Source: Clostridium sp. HBUAS56010 (GTDB lineage Bacteria > Bacillota > Clostridia > Lachnospirales > Lachnospiraceae). From it: a stretch of DNA of 64,000 nt. Shown here one piece after another: positions 8,647-18,793 of this stretch. Below the pieces are notes generated by a model that had not been told where the DNA came from, did no database searches, and saw nothing but the letters and a program-made list of their open reading frames with translations. Position 1 is the first letter of the stretch; every line of letters begins with the position of its first letter. The position numbers and the translations under genes are program-made. The stretch covers positions 682,001 through 746,000 of the forward strand of contig NZ_SULJ01000001.1 of assembly GCF_007115105.1 (NCBI RefSeq), read 5' to 3'.

Positions 8647-9675
8647 TTATTGCATTTCCACCATAACTGCCTGTTGACTGCATTCATAGTATTTTCCTTC
8701 TGACAAATCTATCAGTTTTTTTACATCCTGCCCCATAGATTCTGCTGCTGCAATGCGGAAAATAGTTCTGGCATATTCTTCATTGTCGCATTGAACGGTA
8801 CCAAACAGTCTTTTTGACCGGATTCCTTCCAGTCCCTGGGGAGTTCCGTCAATCCCCACAATCTTCACCTGTTTTGTAATGTGATTCCGTTCCAGTGCGT
8901 CTGCGGCTCCAAGAGCCATATCGTCATTGTTGCAGATCACCAATTCAATCTGATCCGGATACTGGGTCAGCCACTGTTCCATCCAGGCAGAAGCCTGACT
9001 TCTGTCCCAGTTGGCAATTCCGCCTGTGATCTTTTCCAGCGGAACATGGCTGTCCTTTAACGTTTGAATAGACCATTCCGTACGGATCAGGGAATCCTGA
9101 TGGCTGTTTTCTCCCTCCAAAAGAACGTAGCTAACCTTTCCATCTCCATTTAAATCCAGAGAGAGCGGGTCTTTTTTGTAGGCATTCACCAGCATGTTCC
9201 CCTGCAAAAAAGCAGATTCTTTTGCATTTTCTCCAACATAATACAGTTTTTCCCATCGCCTCATATCTTCTTCAACCGGCTCTCTGTTAAAAAACACCAC
9301 CGGAATATCAGCGTCCATTGCCTTTCCAATAATGTTTGAAGCCATGGAGCGGTCTACCATATTTACACAGATTGCATTGCAGCCAAGGGAAATAAACCGG
9401 TCTACCTGGCTGTTCTGGGTGTTCTGACTGCCTTTGGCATCTACAACCTCCATAACCACTTTTACACCAGTCTCTTTTTCGTACTCCTTTGCCTGCTCCT
9501 CTAAGTTTGAACGGATTGTATTAATAAAAGAATCATCTCCCCGATAAAGAGTTACACCGATTCGAATAGACTTTTTAATCCCCCCTTCCCCTGATTTTAA
9601 ATGCTGATAAAACAGTGTCCCTAACACCAGCAGCATAACGATTGCCGCTGCAATCACTCCATATTTCCTTCTCAT
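8647..9675 (-). CDS. Membrane-anchored MglB-like sugar-binding protein (probable sensor)
   Basis: A 342-residue galactose-binding-protein homologue. It keeps the MglB opening (IRIGVTLYRGDDSFINTIRS) and a DLNGDGKVS calcium-loop-like segment, but has an uncleaved-looking N-terminal helix and no lipobox cysteine, so it is likely tethered to the membrane. It sits between the kinase operon and mglB rather than with a permease of its own. I place the start at ATG 9675, preceded by GGGGGAT; an in-frame ATG at 9690, overlapping the previous stop, has no ribosome binding site. Likely presents sugar to the adjacent histidine kinase, by analogy with XylFII-LytS of clostridia (inference). Confidence 0.78.
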   Translation of the reverse strand: MRRKYGVIAAAIVMLLVLGTLFYQHLKSGEGGIKKSIRIGVTLYRGDDSFINTIRSNLEEQAKEYEKETGVKVVMEVVDAKGSQNTQNSQVDRFISLGCNAICVNMVDRSMASNIIGKAMDADIPVVFFNREPVEEDMRRWEKLYYVGENAKESAFLQGNMLVNAYKKDPLSLDLNGDGKVSYVLLEGENSHQDSLIRTEWSIQTLKDSHVPLEKITGGIANWDRSQASAWMEQWLTQYPDQIELVICNNDDMALGAADALERNHITKQVKIVGIDGTPQGLEGIRSKRLFGTVQCDNEEYARTIFRIAAAESMGQDVKKLIDLSEGKYYECSQQAVMVEMQ

Positions 9676-9690
9676 TGTCCCATCCCCCAT

Positions 9691-10653
9691 CTAATCAACT
9701 GGATATAACATTTTTTCAAAGCTCCCTTTTCTAAGACTTTCTTTTTTTATGTAATAGGATTCCAATACAATCTGTTCCTGCCCCTGTTTTTTATGAATTG
9801 CCTCCACCGCTTTTTCAACACTGCTATAACCCGCATCATACTGATTGATTACCACAAGACCTTTGATTATTCCATTATCCAGTTCCCTTAAAATTCTTGT
9901 GGTGCTCCCAACGCCATAAATACCTTTGATATTCCTCTCATACGGCGGATTGTCCGAGATAAATCCTGCTGATCCATTCAGACTTCCCACGTCAATGGCA
10001 GCAAGAATTGTCTTTCCTTTTCCAGCGTTCTCCTTGATGCTCCCCTGGATTTCATCTTCGTTTTTTTCCAAAAGGGTTAAGGAAAAACCAGCTTTGTTAA
10101 GAACCAATTGAAGACCTGCATACACCTCTTTGTTGTAACCATATTCCAGACCTTCCGTTAAGACAGCCACAGGAATTGAGGAAGAATTCTCTTTCGCAAT
10201 TGCATGTCCCAGTTTCTCCCCTTCTTCTTCATAATCAATGAAGACACCCCCGCCAGTTCTTTCATCGGAAAACATGTTGCCCATAACCATAACCGGACTG
10301 TTTAACACGGTCTCATCCAAAAGTCTGGCACACTCCTGTGGCTTTACCGGAATGACTACCACAGCCGAAGCGCCATCGTTAATCTCTCTCTTTACCAGTT
10401 CAATCTGCTTTTTTGCATCTCCTTTTTCAAATAGAGAGATAAAACTCACATCTACGTTGTATTCTTCTGCCGCTTTTTCCGCACCTTTTTTGAAACTGGC
10501 AAAATACTCATCACTTGTTTCACTGAGAACCACTGAAATGGGATAAATATCTGTTTTCTTTTCCTTAATGATAAAATCTGTGGAGGACAAAAGATACAAA
10601 AGGATCAAAGCTGCTGCAAGAAAGCTCCAGATTCCTTTTTCCCGTCTGGTCAT
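9691..10653 (-). CDS. Membrane-anchored periplasmic-binding-type sugar sensor
   Basis: A 320-residue protein of the RbsB/LacI-type periplasmic-binding fold with an N-terminal transmembrane helix (about residues 8-30) and no lipobox cysteine. Conserved landmarks include VVIPVKP in the hinge region and a dimer-like C-terminal half. It overlaps the histidine kinase gene by 4 nt (ATGA), so it is translationally coupled to it. More diverged from transport receptors than its neighbour at 8647-9675. Together with that neighbour it makes a kinase flanked by two sugar-binding modules; a direct signalling complex is inferred from gene order. Confidence 0.75.
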   Translation of the reverse strand: MTRREKGIWSFLAAALILLYLLSSTDFIIKEKKTDIYPISVVLSETSDEYFASFKKGAEKAAEEYNVDVSFISLFEKGDAKKQIELVKREINDGASAVVVIPVKPQECARLLDETVLNSPVMVMGNMFSDERTGGGVFIDYEEEGEKLGHAIAKENSSSIPVAVLTEGLEYGYNKEVYAGLQLVLNKAGFSLTLLEKNEDEIQGSIKENAGKGKTILAAIDVGSLNGSAGFISDNPPYERNIKGIYGVGSTTRILRELDNGIIKGLVVINQYDAGYSSVEKAVEAIHKKQGQEQIVLESYYIKKESLRKGSFEKMLYPVD

Positions 10654-12416
10654 ATGGCATTCTCCTTTCCTGGCTCATAAGCAGCTGCCGGAAGGCGAAT
10701 GGTAATCTCCGTCCCCTCATCCGGTTCGGAACAGATGGTAAGCCCATAAGGTTCGCCAAAGTAGAGCCTGATCCGTTCGCTTACATTCTTCACTCCGATT
10801 CCAGACCCCTTTTTGGAATTGGACTGTACCCGGTCAGAAAACAGACCTGCCACCTGTTCTGGTGTCATGCCAAGCCCATTATCTTTTACGGTCATATATA
10901 AATCACAGTCTTTCTGGTACACACGCACAAGAATCTCTCCTTCGCCATCCATGAATTCCATTCCATGATAAATGGCATTTTCCACAAGAGGCTGGAGCAC
11001 CAGCTTCAAACTGGTGAGATTCATACAGAATTCGTCCGCCTGAATTTCATAAGAAAACTTGTTTTTAAACCGCATATGCTGGATCATTAAATAATTTCTC
11101 ACATGTTCCAATTCGTCCCGGACAGGAATAATACTTTTTCCTTTGCTTAAACTGATCCGGAAAAAACGTGCCAGTGCCGTTACTGCTTTTACTGCTTCTG
11201 TCTTTTGTTCGTTTTCGATCATCCATACGATGATGTCAAGGGTGTTATATAAGAAATGTGGATTGATCTGAGATTGAAGCGTGTCAAATTCCTGCTTCCG
11301 TTTTGCTTCATGTTCTTTTACGATGTCATCCATGAGAACCCGTATCTGCTTTGCCATGTTTTTAATGGAATTACCCAGATGCTGGATTTCGTAAGACCCG
11401 CCAATGGAAATAGAAGCGTTCAAGTTGCCTTCTTCTAAAATTCCTACGGATTTTTCAAGCTCCTTGATCGGATTTGTTATGCGGGATGAAATATAAGAGT
11501 TGATCAGAGCTAGAATAGATAAAATTAAAGTAATGAGAAATATGATAAACAGTCTGGTTTTTATGGAATTTAAGGAAACCACATTTTTGGGTGTTACTCC
11601 AATGATTTTCCAGCCTGTATACCCTATGGATTTAACGGTTATGTTCCGTTCTTTTCCTTCAAATCTCTCCCGGTGGTTTCCGTCTTTATATTGCGCTGCT
11701 GCTATATTATTTTCCTTTAAACGGCCAGAATCAATCTGCTGGATCTTCGGGTGGTAAAGAATCTCTCCGTCATTGCTGATCAGATAGACATAACCTCCTT
11801 TTTTTGTAGTTATTCCGTCGAATAAATGTTCCAGACTGGAATAACTTAAATCTACAAGCAAAACTCCCTGAGTCGTAGAAGTCCCTTCCGTCAGTTCCAC
11901 TGCTCTTGATAAAGAAACCACCCACCGGTACTGGTTTTCATTGCCGTCAAAAATATACTGGACATGAGGATAGGAAAAGTGCTGGTTCTCCGTCTTTTCC
12001 AGCGCATTATAAAACCAGTCCTCTTTCTCCACCTGCAAACCACTTTTTACCCTTGCCGCCGGCACTGCTTCTACCATGGAACCAGACTGGGTAAACAAAG
12101 CAATATTATCCACATTGTCTTTGTTGTTATCATACAGAAGCGTAATCTGATTGTTAATGGACTCCGAAGAAAGGTCTGCGTTCTTAACCGCACCGTAATA
12201 AAGGGAATCCGACAGCTTCATAACCGTACGAAGATAGGACTCCACAGACCTTGCCACCTGATTAATCAGACTTTGATTTTCTGCCATAACCATCTCAGAA
12301 ACCTGGCTGGACAGCCTCTGGTATAAGGAAAATGTAATTAAAAGGCTGGCGGCTAAAGCTGTCACAGTAAAATATACAAAGATGGTATAACGAATGCTGT
12401 TATTTTTCTTTTCCAT
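10650..12416 (-). CDS. YesM-type sensor histidine kinase
   Basis: A 588-residue membrane kinase. N-terminal helix (about 10-30), extracellular Cache-like sensor (about 35-285), second helix (about 290-312), HAMP (about 312-365), His_kinase domain with QINPHFLYNTLD (phospho-accepting His near residue 388), and an HATPase_c domain with N-box LVENAIYHG and the G-box GSGIGVKNV. This is the LytS/YesM class that pairs with AraC-type response regulators. It shares one base with the regulator gene (TAATG) and 4 nt with the downstream binding protein, so sensor, kinase and regulator are one transcription unit. Confidence 0.92.
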   Translation of the reverse strand: MEKKNNSIRYTIFVYFTVTALAASLLITFSLYQRLSSQVSEMVMAENQSLINQVARSVESYLRTVMKLSDSLYYGAVKNADLSSESINNQITLLYDNNKDNVDNIALFTQSGSMVEAVPAARVKSGLQVEKEDWFYNALEKTENQHFSYPHVQYIFDGNENQYRWVVSLSRAVELTEGTSTTQGVLLVDLSYSSLEHLFDGITTKKGGYVYLISNDGEILYHPKIQQIDSGRLKENNIAAAQYKDGNHRERFEGKERNITVKSIGYTGWKIIGVTPKNVVSLNSIKTRLFIIFLITLILSILALINSYISSRITNPIKELEKSVGILEEGNLNASISIGGSYEIQHLGNSIKNMAKQIRVLMDDIVKEHEAKRKQEFDTLQSQINPHFLYNTLDIIVWMIENEQKTEAVKAVTALARFFRISLSKGKSIIPVRDELEHVRNYLMIQHMRFKNKFSYEIQADEFCMNLTSLKLVLQPLVENAIYHGMEFMDGEGEILVRVYQKDCDLYMTVKDNGLGMTPEQVAGLFSDRVQSNSKKGSGIGVKNVSERIRLYFGEPYGLTICSEPDEGTEITIRLPAAAYEPGKENAI

Positions 12417-14032
12417 TACTTTGCCCCACGAAATCTGGTCGGTGATATACCAAACTTTTTCTTAAATACATAGCTGAAATAGTTTTGTTCCTGATATCCT
12501 ACTTTTGCTGCGATGATATAGGTCTTGTCATCGGTCTTATTCAGAAGTTCCACTGCCTTATTCAGCCTTAAATCCGTTAAATAGGCAGTATATGCCTGAC
12601 CTGTCTCCTTTTTAAATATGGTGGAAAAATATGCCGGGCTCATATGAAGATGACGGCATATCATCTCTACGGACAGATCAGGATTCTGGTAATTGTTCAT
12701 AATGTACTGTTTGGCTTCCCAAATAATGTGACGGGTGGTTAAATCCCGTTCCTGATTGATCTTGCAGTTCATCTTCTCCGCCGTCTTAAAAAGCCACTGT
12801 CCAAATTCGTCTGTCTTTTTCAGTTTATCAAAGATTTCCAGGTACTCTGTTTCTCCCCCCATGATCTCTTCCAGATCCATATCATACTGCTGCATAAGCT
12901 GAATCATACTGTTTAATACCCCGATCATATAGACCTGCTGCTGACGGTGATGTACCTTTGCCGTCTTCATCTTGTCCATGATCTGTTTTACCAAAGCGCC
13001 GATTTTCTCTTGAGGACCAAACTTAATAGCAGCAATCAGATCCCCTTCTGTTACGCTGTCAAACTCCAGCTTTCCAACTCCAACCGGCTCCATATCATTG
13101 ATATAGATGGTACTCCCGATGCCTGCAATCGCCTTATAGCCCAGGGCATCTACACAAGACTGATAGGCTCTTACAATCCCTGCCAGTGATTCACAGCTAT
13201 GACCAATACCAATGGTAACAGGAACTTTTAAAATCCGGTTTGTCTCTTTGCAGATATCTCCCAGCACATCAATCAGACCTGTAATGGAATTGTCTTCGTC
13301 AAGAGCAGCAATAACCACCATATCGGCCTCTGATGCCGATTGAAAGAGGGCAAAGCGGCAATAACCCTCCAGTTTTTCTCTTACGATCTGCATCACAGAA
13401 ATGGGAATCAGTTCTTCTTCCTCATGAATTGAGAGAGGTTCCTTTACCTCTTTCTGTTCCACATCAACTGCCCCAATGACCCATTTTCTGGCTCCAAGAA
13501 CAGGGATGTCATATTCTTTAAACTTCTGCTCCGCCAGTTCCTGGTCCAGATGATTGTGAACCAGATCATTAAAGAACTGCTCCCGGATAATCGGAAGAGT
13601 ATTACGGTACTTTTCTCTTAAACGGCTTAAATTCCGTTTCTCCTCAATCTCCAGATCCAGATTGGCTTTGATCCGCTTCAAAATAGAGGTCAGTTCTTCC
13701 ACATTGACCGGTTTCAAAATATATTCTGTCACATTAAGCTTGATCGCTCTCTGGGCATATTCAAAATCATCATATCCCGAAAATATAACAATCTTTGTGG
13801 ATGGATATTTTTGTCTGACTTTTTCCGCAAGCGCCAGACCATCCATATAAGGCATACGGATATCGGTGAGCACTACATCCGGCTCCAGCATCTCGATCTT
13901 TTCCATGGCATCTTCTCCGTTTTCCGCATCCCCAATCAGACGGAAACCAGCGCTTTGCCATTCAATCTTTTTCATAATACTCTTGCGGACCTCTTCCTCA
14001 TCATCCACTAAAATTATGCTGTATAACTCCAT
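12416..14032 (-). CDS. YesN-type response regulator with AraC DNA-binding domain
   Basis: A 538-residue regulator. The receiver has the acidic pocket DDEEE near residues 10-14, phospho-acceptor Asp57 (VLTDIRMPYMDG) and the conserved Lys of LKPV. A long middle region (about 150-420) resembles those of large YesN proteins. The C-terminal about 100 residues carry two AraC helix-turn-helix motifs (SPAYFSTIFKKETGQ and NYFSYVFKKKFGISP). Probably activates the mglB promoter at 8560-8610. Preceded by GAGGGG. Only 31 nt separate it from cbiC with no convincing terminator, so read-through from the cobalamin operon is possible. Confidence 0.92.
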   Translation of the reverse strand: MELYSIILVDDEEEVRKSIMKKIEWQSAGFRLIGDAENGEDAMEKIEMLEPDVVLTDIRMPYMDGLALAEKVRQKYPSTKIVIFSGYDDFEYAQRAIKLNVTEYILKPVNVEELTSILKRIKANLDLEIEEKRNLSRLREKYRNTLPIIREQFFNDLVHNHLDQELAEQKFKEYDIPVLGARKWVIGAVDVEQKEVKEPLSIHEEEELIPISVMQIVREKLEGYCRFALFQSASEADMVVIAALDEDNSITGLIDVLGDICKETNRILKVPVTIGIGHSCESLAGIVRAYQSCVDALGYKAIAGIGSTIYINDMEPVGVGKLEFDSVTEGDLIAAIKFGPQEKIGALVKQIMDKMKTAKVHHRQQQVYMIGVLNSMIQLMQQYDMDLEEIMGGETEYLEIFDKLKKTDEFGQWLFKTAEKMNCKINQERDLTTRHIIWEAKQYIMNNYQNPDLSVEMICRHLHMSPAYFSTIFKKETGQAYTAYLTDLRLNKAVELLNKTDDKTYIIAAKVGYQEQNYFSYVFKKKFGISPTRFRGAK

Positions 14033-14063
14033 ACATTTTACCCCTCATAAGAAACTTGTTCTC

Positions 14064-14699
14064 TTATTTCACCTGATACATCAGTGCGTTGACAATAGCA
14101 GCCGCCACATTGCTTCCGCCTTTTCTTCCTCTTGCCACAATATAGGGAACATCCGTCAGGGACAGGATCATCTCTTTGGACTGCACTACATTGACAAATC
14201 CTACCGGCACACCAATAATCAGTTTTGGGCGAATAATCCCCTGCTGTACCAGCTCATATAGACGTACCAGTGCCGTAGGAGCATTCCCAATGGCGAAAAT
14301 GCAATCCTTGGGAAGTCTGGACGCTTTATCCATGCTGGCATGGGCGCGGGTGGTTTCATTCTGTCTTGCCTCCTGTGCCACATCCTCATCTGCCATAAAG
14401 CAGTCCACCGTACAATGAAGCCTTTTTAATGCTGCTTTATTAATACCTGCTTTCCCCATATTGGTGTCCGTAATAATGGCTGTGCCTTCTTTCAGCGCCT
14501 CTAGCCCTCTTGTCACTGCATGGGGCGAAAAGATCAGATTATCAGCATAATCAAAATCAGCCGATGTATGTATGACCCTTTTAATTACCAGTTCATTCTC
14601 CGGGTCCAGTTTCTTACTTCCAAGTTCCTTTGTAATAATCTCAAAGCTTCTCTTTTCTATCTCTTCGGGCAATACCCGTTCCAGTTCGTAATGCTCCAT
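14064..14699 (-). CDS. cbiC: Cobalt-precorrin-8 methylmutase
   Basis: A 211-residue CbiC/CobH protein that moves a methyl group from C11 to C12, giving cobyrinate. The catalytic histidine is in the HTSADFDYADN motif near residue 45, and GNAPTAL and GVPVGFVNV are family signatures. Start ATG 14699 follows TGGAGGA; the in-frame ATG at 14711 contains that ribosome binding site in its own codons. Last gene of the cobS-cobU-like-cbiB-cobD-cbiP-cbiC transcript. Confidence 0.93.
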   Translation of the reverse strand: MEHYELERVLPEEIEKRSFEIITKELGSKKLDPENELVIKRVIHTSADFDYADNLIFSPHAVTRGLEALKEGTAIITDTNMGKAGINKAALKRLHCTVDCFMADEDVAQEARQNETTRAHASMDKASRLPKDCIFAIGNAPTALVRLYELVQQGIIRPKLIIGVPVGFVNVVQSKEMILSLTDVPYIVARGRKGGSNVAAAIVNALMYQVK

Positions 14700-14711
14700 T
14701 GATTCCTCCAT

Positions 14712-16259
14712 TTAATCATTCTGTTTTTGTTCCAATCCCATGATTTCATAAATTTTTTCCATGTCAAGACTTTCACGAAGATATTCTGCCAGCCGGTTAT
14801 ACTGTTCTTCTTTATAATCTTCATAGGATATTCCTTCCTCGGGCGAATCAGGAAGCCCTTTTTTCCGTCTCAAAGCTTTTACTATTCTTTGGGCAATGGG
14901 TTCCCTGTCAAAAAATCCATGAAGGTAAGTTCCATATACATTCTCTCCCTGACAGCCATCCATCTTCATGGTTTTTGCTCCGGACTGGTATTCTCTTACA
15001 CTGGTCAGCGTGTTTACGGCACCATATGTCTCTCCCATATGAATCTCATATCCTTCTACTTCCAGACCGGAAAGCTCAAAGAACATACCGCCCACATCCA
15101 AAAGATTCCCGATTACTCTGGTTCTGGTCTTTTCTTTTCCAAACACCGTGTGAACCGGAAGAAGTCCCATTCCCCGGATCGGTGACTGGACTGCCTGAGT
15201 CTCTACACCCTCCGGATCAGCAAGGCTCTCTCCCAACATCTGAAATCCCCCGCATATTCCAAACACCGGAATTCCTGACGCATGTAATTTAAAAACAGAT
15301 GCTTCCAGGCCATTCTGCCTCATCCAGAGCAGATCTTCTGTTGTATTCTTGCTTCCGGGTAAGATTATGAGATCTGGATTGCCCAGATCCTTCTCCTTCT
15401 CCACAAACCGAAGCTGTACTTCGGGCATGGAAAAAAAGATCTGAAAATCCGTGAAGTTAGAAATTCTGGGAAACCGGATTACCGCAATGTCCACTGCCGT
15501 ATGCTCCGTCTTACCAGTTCCCATGAGATGTGTTCCAAGGCTGTCTTCATCTTCGATGTCCACCTTCATATAAGGAACTACTCCGGTTACGGGAATGTTT
15601 AACTTTTCTTCAATCATCACAAGACCAGGATCCAGAATGGTTTTATCTCCACGGAATTTATTCACAATCAGGCCGGCGATCCGCTCCCGTTCCTCCGGCT
15701 CTAAAAGCATCACAGTTCCATATAACTGGGCAAATACTCCGCCCCTGTCAATGTCTCCCACCAAAAGAACAGGGCAATCTGCCATCTTTGCCATTCCCAT
15801 GTTCACAATATCGTCCTGTTTTAAGTTAATCTCTGCCGGGCTGCCAGCCCCTTCTATAACAATAATATCATAGGCACGGGATAAATGGTCAAAGGCTTTT
15901 AAAATCTCCGGTATCAGTTTTTTCTTGTATGCAAAATACTGTCTTGCCGGCATATTTCCAATGGAAATCCCGTTAACAATAACCTGGGAACCTGTGTCAT
16001 TGGTTGGTTTTAATAAAATAGGGTTCATGGCTGCTTCCGGTTTCACACCGGCAGCCTCTGCCTGCACCACCTGGGCACGTCCCATCTCAAGCCCTTCTTC
16101 TGTAATATAGGAATTCAGTGCCATATTCTGGGATTTAAACGGAGCCACCCGGAACCCGTCCTGTTTTAGTATCCGGCATAGCCCAGCCACAATCAGGCTT
16201 TTGCCTGCATTGGACATGGTTCCCTGTATCATTATTGTTCTAGCCACAGGTAATGTCAC
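14712..16259 (-). CDS. cbiP: Cobyric acid synthase (glutamine-dependent)
   Basis: A 515-residue CbiP/CobQ. An N-terminal dethiobiotin-synthetase-like ATPase domain with P-loop GTMSNAGKS and a C-terminal class I glutamine amidotransferase domain with nucleophile in [10 protein letters not shown] and catalytic His in [10 protein letters not shown]. It amidates cobyrinic acid a,c-diamide four times to cobyric acid. The frame opens with GTG at 16259, overlapping cobD by 20 nt. A second in-frame GTG at 16247, spaced better from AAGGTGA and overlapping the cobD stop as GTGGCTAG, is an equally good start. Confidence 0.93.
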   Translation of the reverse strand: MTLPVARTIMIQGTMSNAGKSLIVAGLCRILKQDGFRVAPFKSQNMALNSYITEEGLEMGRAQVVQAEAAGVKPEAAMNPILLKPTNDTGSQVIVNGISIGNMPARQYFAYKKKLIPEILKAFDHLSRAYDIIVIEGAGSPAEINLKQDDIVNMGMAKMADCPVLLVGDIDRGGVFAQLYGTVMLLEPEERERIAGLIVNKFRGDKTILDPGLVMIEEKLNIPVTGVVPYMKVDIEDEDSLGTHLMGTGKTEHTAVDIAVIRFPRISNFTDFQIFFSMPEVQLRFVEKEKDLGNPDLIILPGSKNTTEDLLWMRQNGLEASVFKLHASGIPVFGICGGFQMLGESLADPEGVETQAVQSPIRGMGLLPVHTVFGKEKTRTRVIGNLLDVGGMFFELSGLEVEGYEIHMGETYGAVNTLTSVREYQSGAKTMKMDGCQGENVYGTYLHGFFDREPIAQRIVKALRRKKGLPDSPEEGISYEDYKEEQYNRLAEYLRESLDMEKIYEIMGLEQKQND

Positions 16260-17340
16260 CTTCTTTCCATAAAGATTCTAATACAGAAAGAAATTCTTCA
16301 TTTTCTTTCCTTTGTTTTACACAGATGCGGTAATAAGTCCCGTCAAGTCCTCTGTAATTGCCGCAGGAGCGAATCAGAACTTTTCTTTCAAGCATCTCAT
16401 AATATAGCAGTTTTTCTCTTTTTTCTGCAATGGTTCTTGTATCCTTAAAAAATATATAATTTGCTTTGGAATCAAAGACATGAAACCCCAGAGTCATAAG
16501 GCGCCCCTTTAAAAACTCCCGTTCCCTGGCAATCAATACTCTGCTCTCCTCTACATAGCGGTTCTCCTTTAAAGCTGCCACTCCTGCCGCCTGGGCAATG
16601 CCTGATACCGACCAGGGCTGGCGAATCTTTTGTATTCCATGAAGAACCTGACTGTCTCCGCAGATTCCATAACCGAGCCGGACTCCTGCCATGGCATAAA
16701 TCTTTGTAAATGCCTTTAGTACAAACACACCGCCGGATTCTTTCTGCCTCAACCGCTCCAAAACAGAATACCGCCATGGCTCATCCAAAAATTCATTGAA
16801 ACATTCATCAACCACACAGAATATTCCTTTTTTCCTGCAATAATCCAGAATGGAATTTAACTGCTTCTGTTCCAGTACAAAGCCTGTGGGATTATTGGGA
16901 TTACATAAAAACAGGATGTCAAAAGCAACAGGCTGCTGCTCCAGCCACTGGATCAAGGCATCTTCATGAAGCACAAAGCCCTGTTCCTCTTTTAAATCAT
17001 AATAAGTGATGTGGCAGGAGATAGAACGAAGTGCCTGCTCATACTCCAGAAATGACGGGGCAATTAACAGTGCCTGTCTGGGGCGGAGCGCCCATGCCAC
17101 CTGAAAGATCAAATCTGCCGCCCCGTTTGCACAAAGGATTTGTTCCATTGGAATGTTATGAAATCTGGAAAGGTCTTCTCTCAGCAATCTGCACTCGCTG
17201 TCCGGGTAGCAAAATGCCTGATCCACGGCATGATACATTGCCTCTTTTACGGATTCCGGAATTCCCTTAGGATTAATATTTGCGGAAAAATCCATTGTGA
17301 CACAGTTGGTATAAATATCACCGCCGTGTTGATACTCCAT
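16240..17340 (-). CDS. cobD: L-threonine-O-3-phosphate decarboxylase
   Basis: A 366-residue fold-type I PLP enzyme of the histidinol-phosphate aminotransferase family. The PLP lysine is in [27 protein letters not shown] and VVDECFNEF bind the cofactor. Placement between cbiB and cbiP identifies it as the enzyme making (R)-1-amino-2-propanol O-phosphate, the linker attached by CbiB, rather than a true HisC. Start ATG follows AGGAGAG. Confidence 0.88.
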   Translation of the reverse strand: MEYQHGGDIYTNCVTMDFSANINPKGIPESVKEAMYHAVDQAFCYPDSECRLLREDLSRFHNIPMEQILCANGAADLIFQVAWALRPRQALLIAPSFLEYEQALRSISCHITYYDLKEEQGFVLHEDALIQWLEQQPVAFDILFLCNPNNPTGFVLEQKQLNSILDYCRKKGIFCVVDECFNEFLDEPWRYSVLERLRQKESGGVFVLKAFTKIYAMAGVRLGYGICGDSQVLHGIQKIRQPWSVSGIAQAAGVAALKENRYVEESRVLIAREREFLKGRLMTLGFHVFDSKANYIFFKDTRTIAEKREKLLYYEMLERKVLIRSCGNYRGLDGTYYRICVKQRKENEEFLSVLESLWKEGDITCG

Positions 17341-17372
17341 ATTCTCTCTCCTGTATCTTCTATATTAACTGG

Positions 17373-18371
17373 TTATCCCATAGCAAAAAACAATATAAAA
17401 ACCGGAAGCAGCGCAAGAATATAAGTCACTGTCATAAGATGCACAGCTCTTTTAATATCATCATATTCTACGGGTCTGACTGGATCACCTATGGTTGGTT
17501 TTTCATGTAATGTTCCAAAATACCAGGCATCTCCTGCCAGTTCAATCTGCAGTACACCACCGCACACTGCCTCGGTCTGTGCTGAATTGGGGCTTTTATG
17601 ACAAAACCTGTCCCTTAGAAAGATTTTTACTCCCATGGCACCGGAGTAAGGATTTTTCCCGGAACTCCTTAACTGGTAAAAAAACTGACAGATATATCCT
17701 GCTGCCATCATCAGCCCTGCTGAAACTCTTGCCGGTATGAAATTGCAAAAGTCATCCAGTTTCGCGGCTGCTCTCCCAAACCAGAGGTAACGGTCATTTT
17801 TATATCCGACCATAGAATCCATGGTGTTCACCGCTTTATAAAGGCAGATTCCAATTCCTCCAAAGAAAATCATGGAAAGCAAGGGGGCAATAATCCCATC
17901 CGAAGTATTCTCCGCGATTGTTTCTATGGCTGCCTTTGCAATCCCTTTATCCGATAGGAGCTTCGTGTCCCTGCCTACAATCATGGAGACAGCCTGCCTG
18001 GCTTCTTCCACATCCTGTTTTAAGAATCCTTTATAGACCTTCATGCTTTCCTTTTTCAGGGAACGCCATGCCATCATCTGATAACACATCAGACTTTCCA
18101 CCAAAAATCCGGCATAAGGGGAAACAATAAAAGCCAGAGTTAAAACACCTCTTGAAACAATTGCCGTAATAAAAAGTACCAGAATCACCAGCCACCGTCC
18201 AGCCGCCAGTTCTCCTTTTTCTCCCTCTGGAAACCAGTTTCTCAATTGTTTTTCCAAACGGCTGATTAAATCCCCGATTGCGCACACCGGATGCCACAGC
18301 CATCTGGGATCCCCCAGACAACAATCCAGAAAGCAGCCGGTTAACACTGCCAGTAAATGTAGTCGTATCAT
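17373..18371 (-). CDS. cbiB: Adenosylcobinamide-phosphate synthase
   Basis: A 332-residue polytopic membrane protein of the CbiB/CobD family, with the N-terminal DCCLGDPRWLWHPV signature, AENTSDGIIAPLL and the KNDRYLWFGRAAAKLDD segment that are conserved in the family. It joins cobyric acid to aminopropanol phosphate. Follows the small CobU-like gene by 15 nt. Confidence 0.92.
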   Translation of the reverse strand: MIRLHLLAVLTGCFLDCCLGDPRWLWHPVCAIGDLISRLEKQLRNWFPEGEKGELAAGRWLVILVLFITAIVSRGVLTLAFIVSPYAGFLVESLMCYQMMAWRSLKKESMKVYKGFLKQDVEEARQAVSMIVGRDTKLLSDKGIAKAAIETIAENTSDGIIAPLLSMIFFGGIGICLYKAVNTMDSMVGYKNDRYLWFGRAAAKLDDFCNFIPARVSAGLMMAAGYICQFFYQLRSSGKNPYSGAMGVKIFLRDRFCHKSPNSAQTEAVCGGVLQIELAGDAWYFGTLHEKPTIGDPVRPVEYDDIKRAVHLMTVTYILALLPVFILFFAMG

Positions 18372-18386
18372 ACTTTTATCCTTTGT

Positions 18387-18776
18387 CTATTTGATTCTGT
18401 CCGCAATCCCGCATACCACACGGTAAACTTCCCGGGATTTCTTCGCAATTTTGGTAACAGACCTTCCCGTAACTTCCCGCCACTGCCGGTCCTCGGCTAA
18501 GACAGGAACGATGCCGCACCCCAGTTCATTGGATATTATAACCACATCAGGATTATCCTGCTCCAAAGAATCCAGCCACTCTTCCACCGATCGTCCTTCC
18601 CTGAGCAGCCGGTGTATGTATTCATGGAAACCATGGATTACCACGCATTTTGCAGCGTCGCTATAGGAATCCGTTCTTCCTTCTGCCACAGTAATCGTTT
18701 CTATTCCTTTGTCTTTGCATAACTCCCTGGCAAATTCCAGCTTTCCCTGCCATGCTCCTCCAACAATCAGTATCAT
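18387..18776 (-). CDS. Small CobU-like protein, degenerate P-loop
   Basis: A 129-residue protein resembling the N-terminal two thirds of adenosylcobinamide kinase/guanylyltransferase (compare the full-length copy at 22900-23445). It keeps the IISNELGCGIVP segment and VTGRSVTKIAKKSREVYRVVCGIADRIK-like tail. The P-loop reads GGAWQGKL: the Ser/Thr normally after Lys is Leu13, which should impair nucleotide binding. The frame has no internal stop and a good ribosome binding site (AGGAAGG), so it appears to be a maintained gene, not debris. Lies between cobS and cbiB. Function unknown; a regulatory or scaffold role in nucleotide-loop assembly is a guess. Confidence 0.7.
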   Translation of the reverse strand: MILIVGGAWQGKLEFARELCKDKGIETITVAEGRTDSYSDAAKCVVIHGFHEYIHRLLREGRSVEEWLDSLEQDNPDVVIISNELGCGIVPVLAEDRQWREVTGRSVTKIAKKSREVYRVVCGIADRIK

Positions 18777-18793
18777 CTTTCGTCCTTCCTATC

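Noticed and set aside
14033-14063. Terminator between cbiC and the response regulator
   Set aside because: ATAAGA/TCTTAT can pair, but the stem is weak and lacks a T-run.
18387-18776. CobU-like gene as a frameshifted pseudogene
   Set aside because: The frame is uninterrupted, well spaced and has a good ribosome binding site; I see no continuing CobU sequence in other frames downstream before cbiB.
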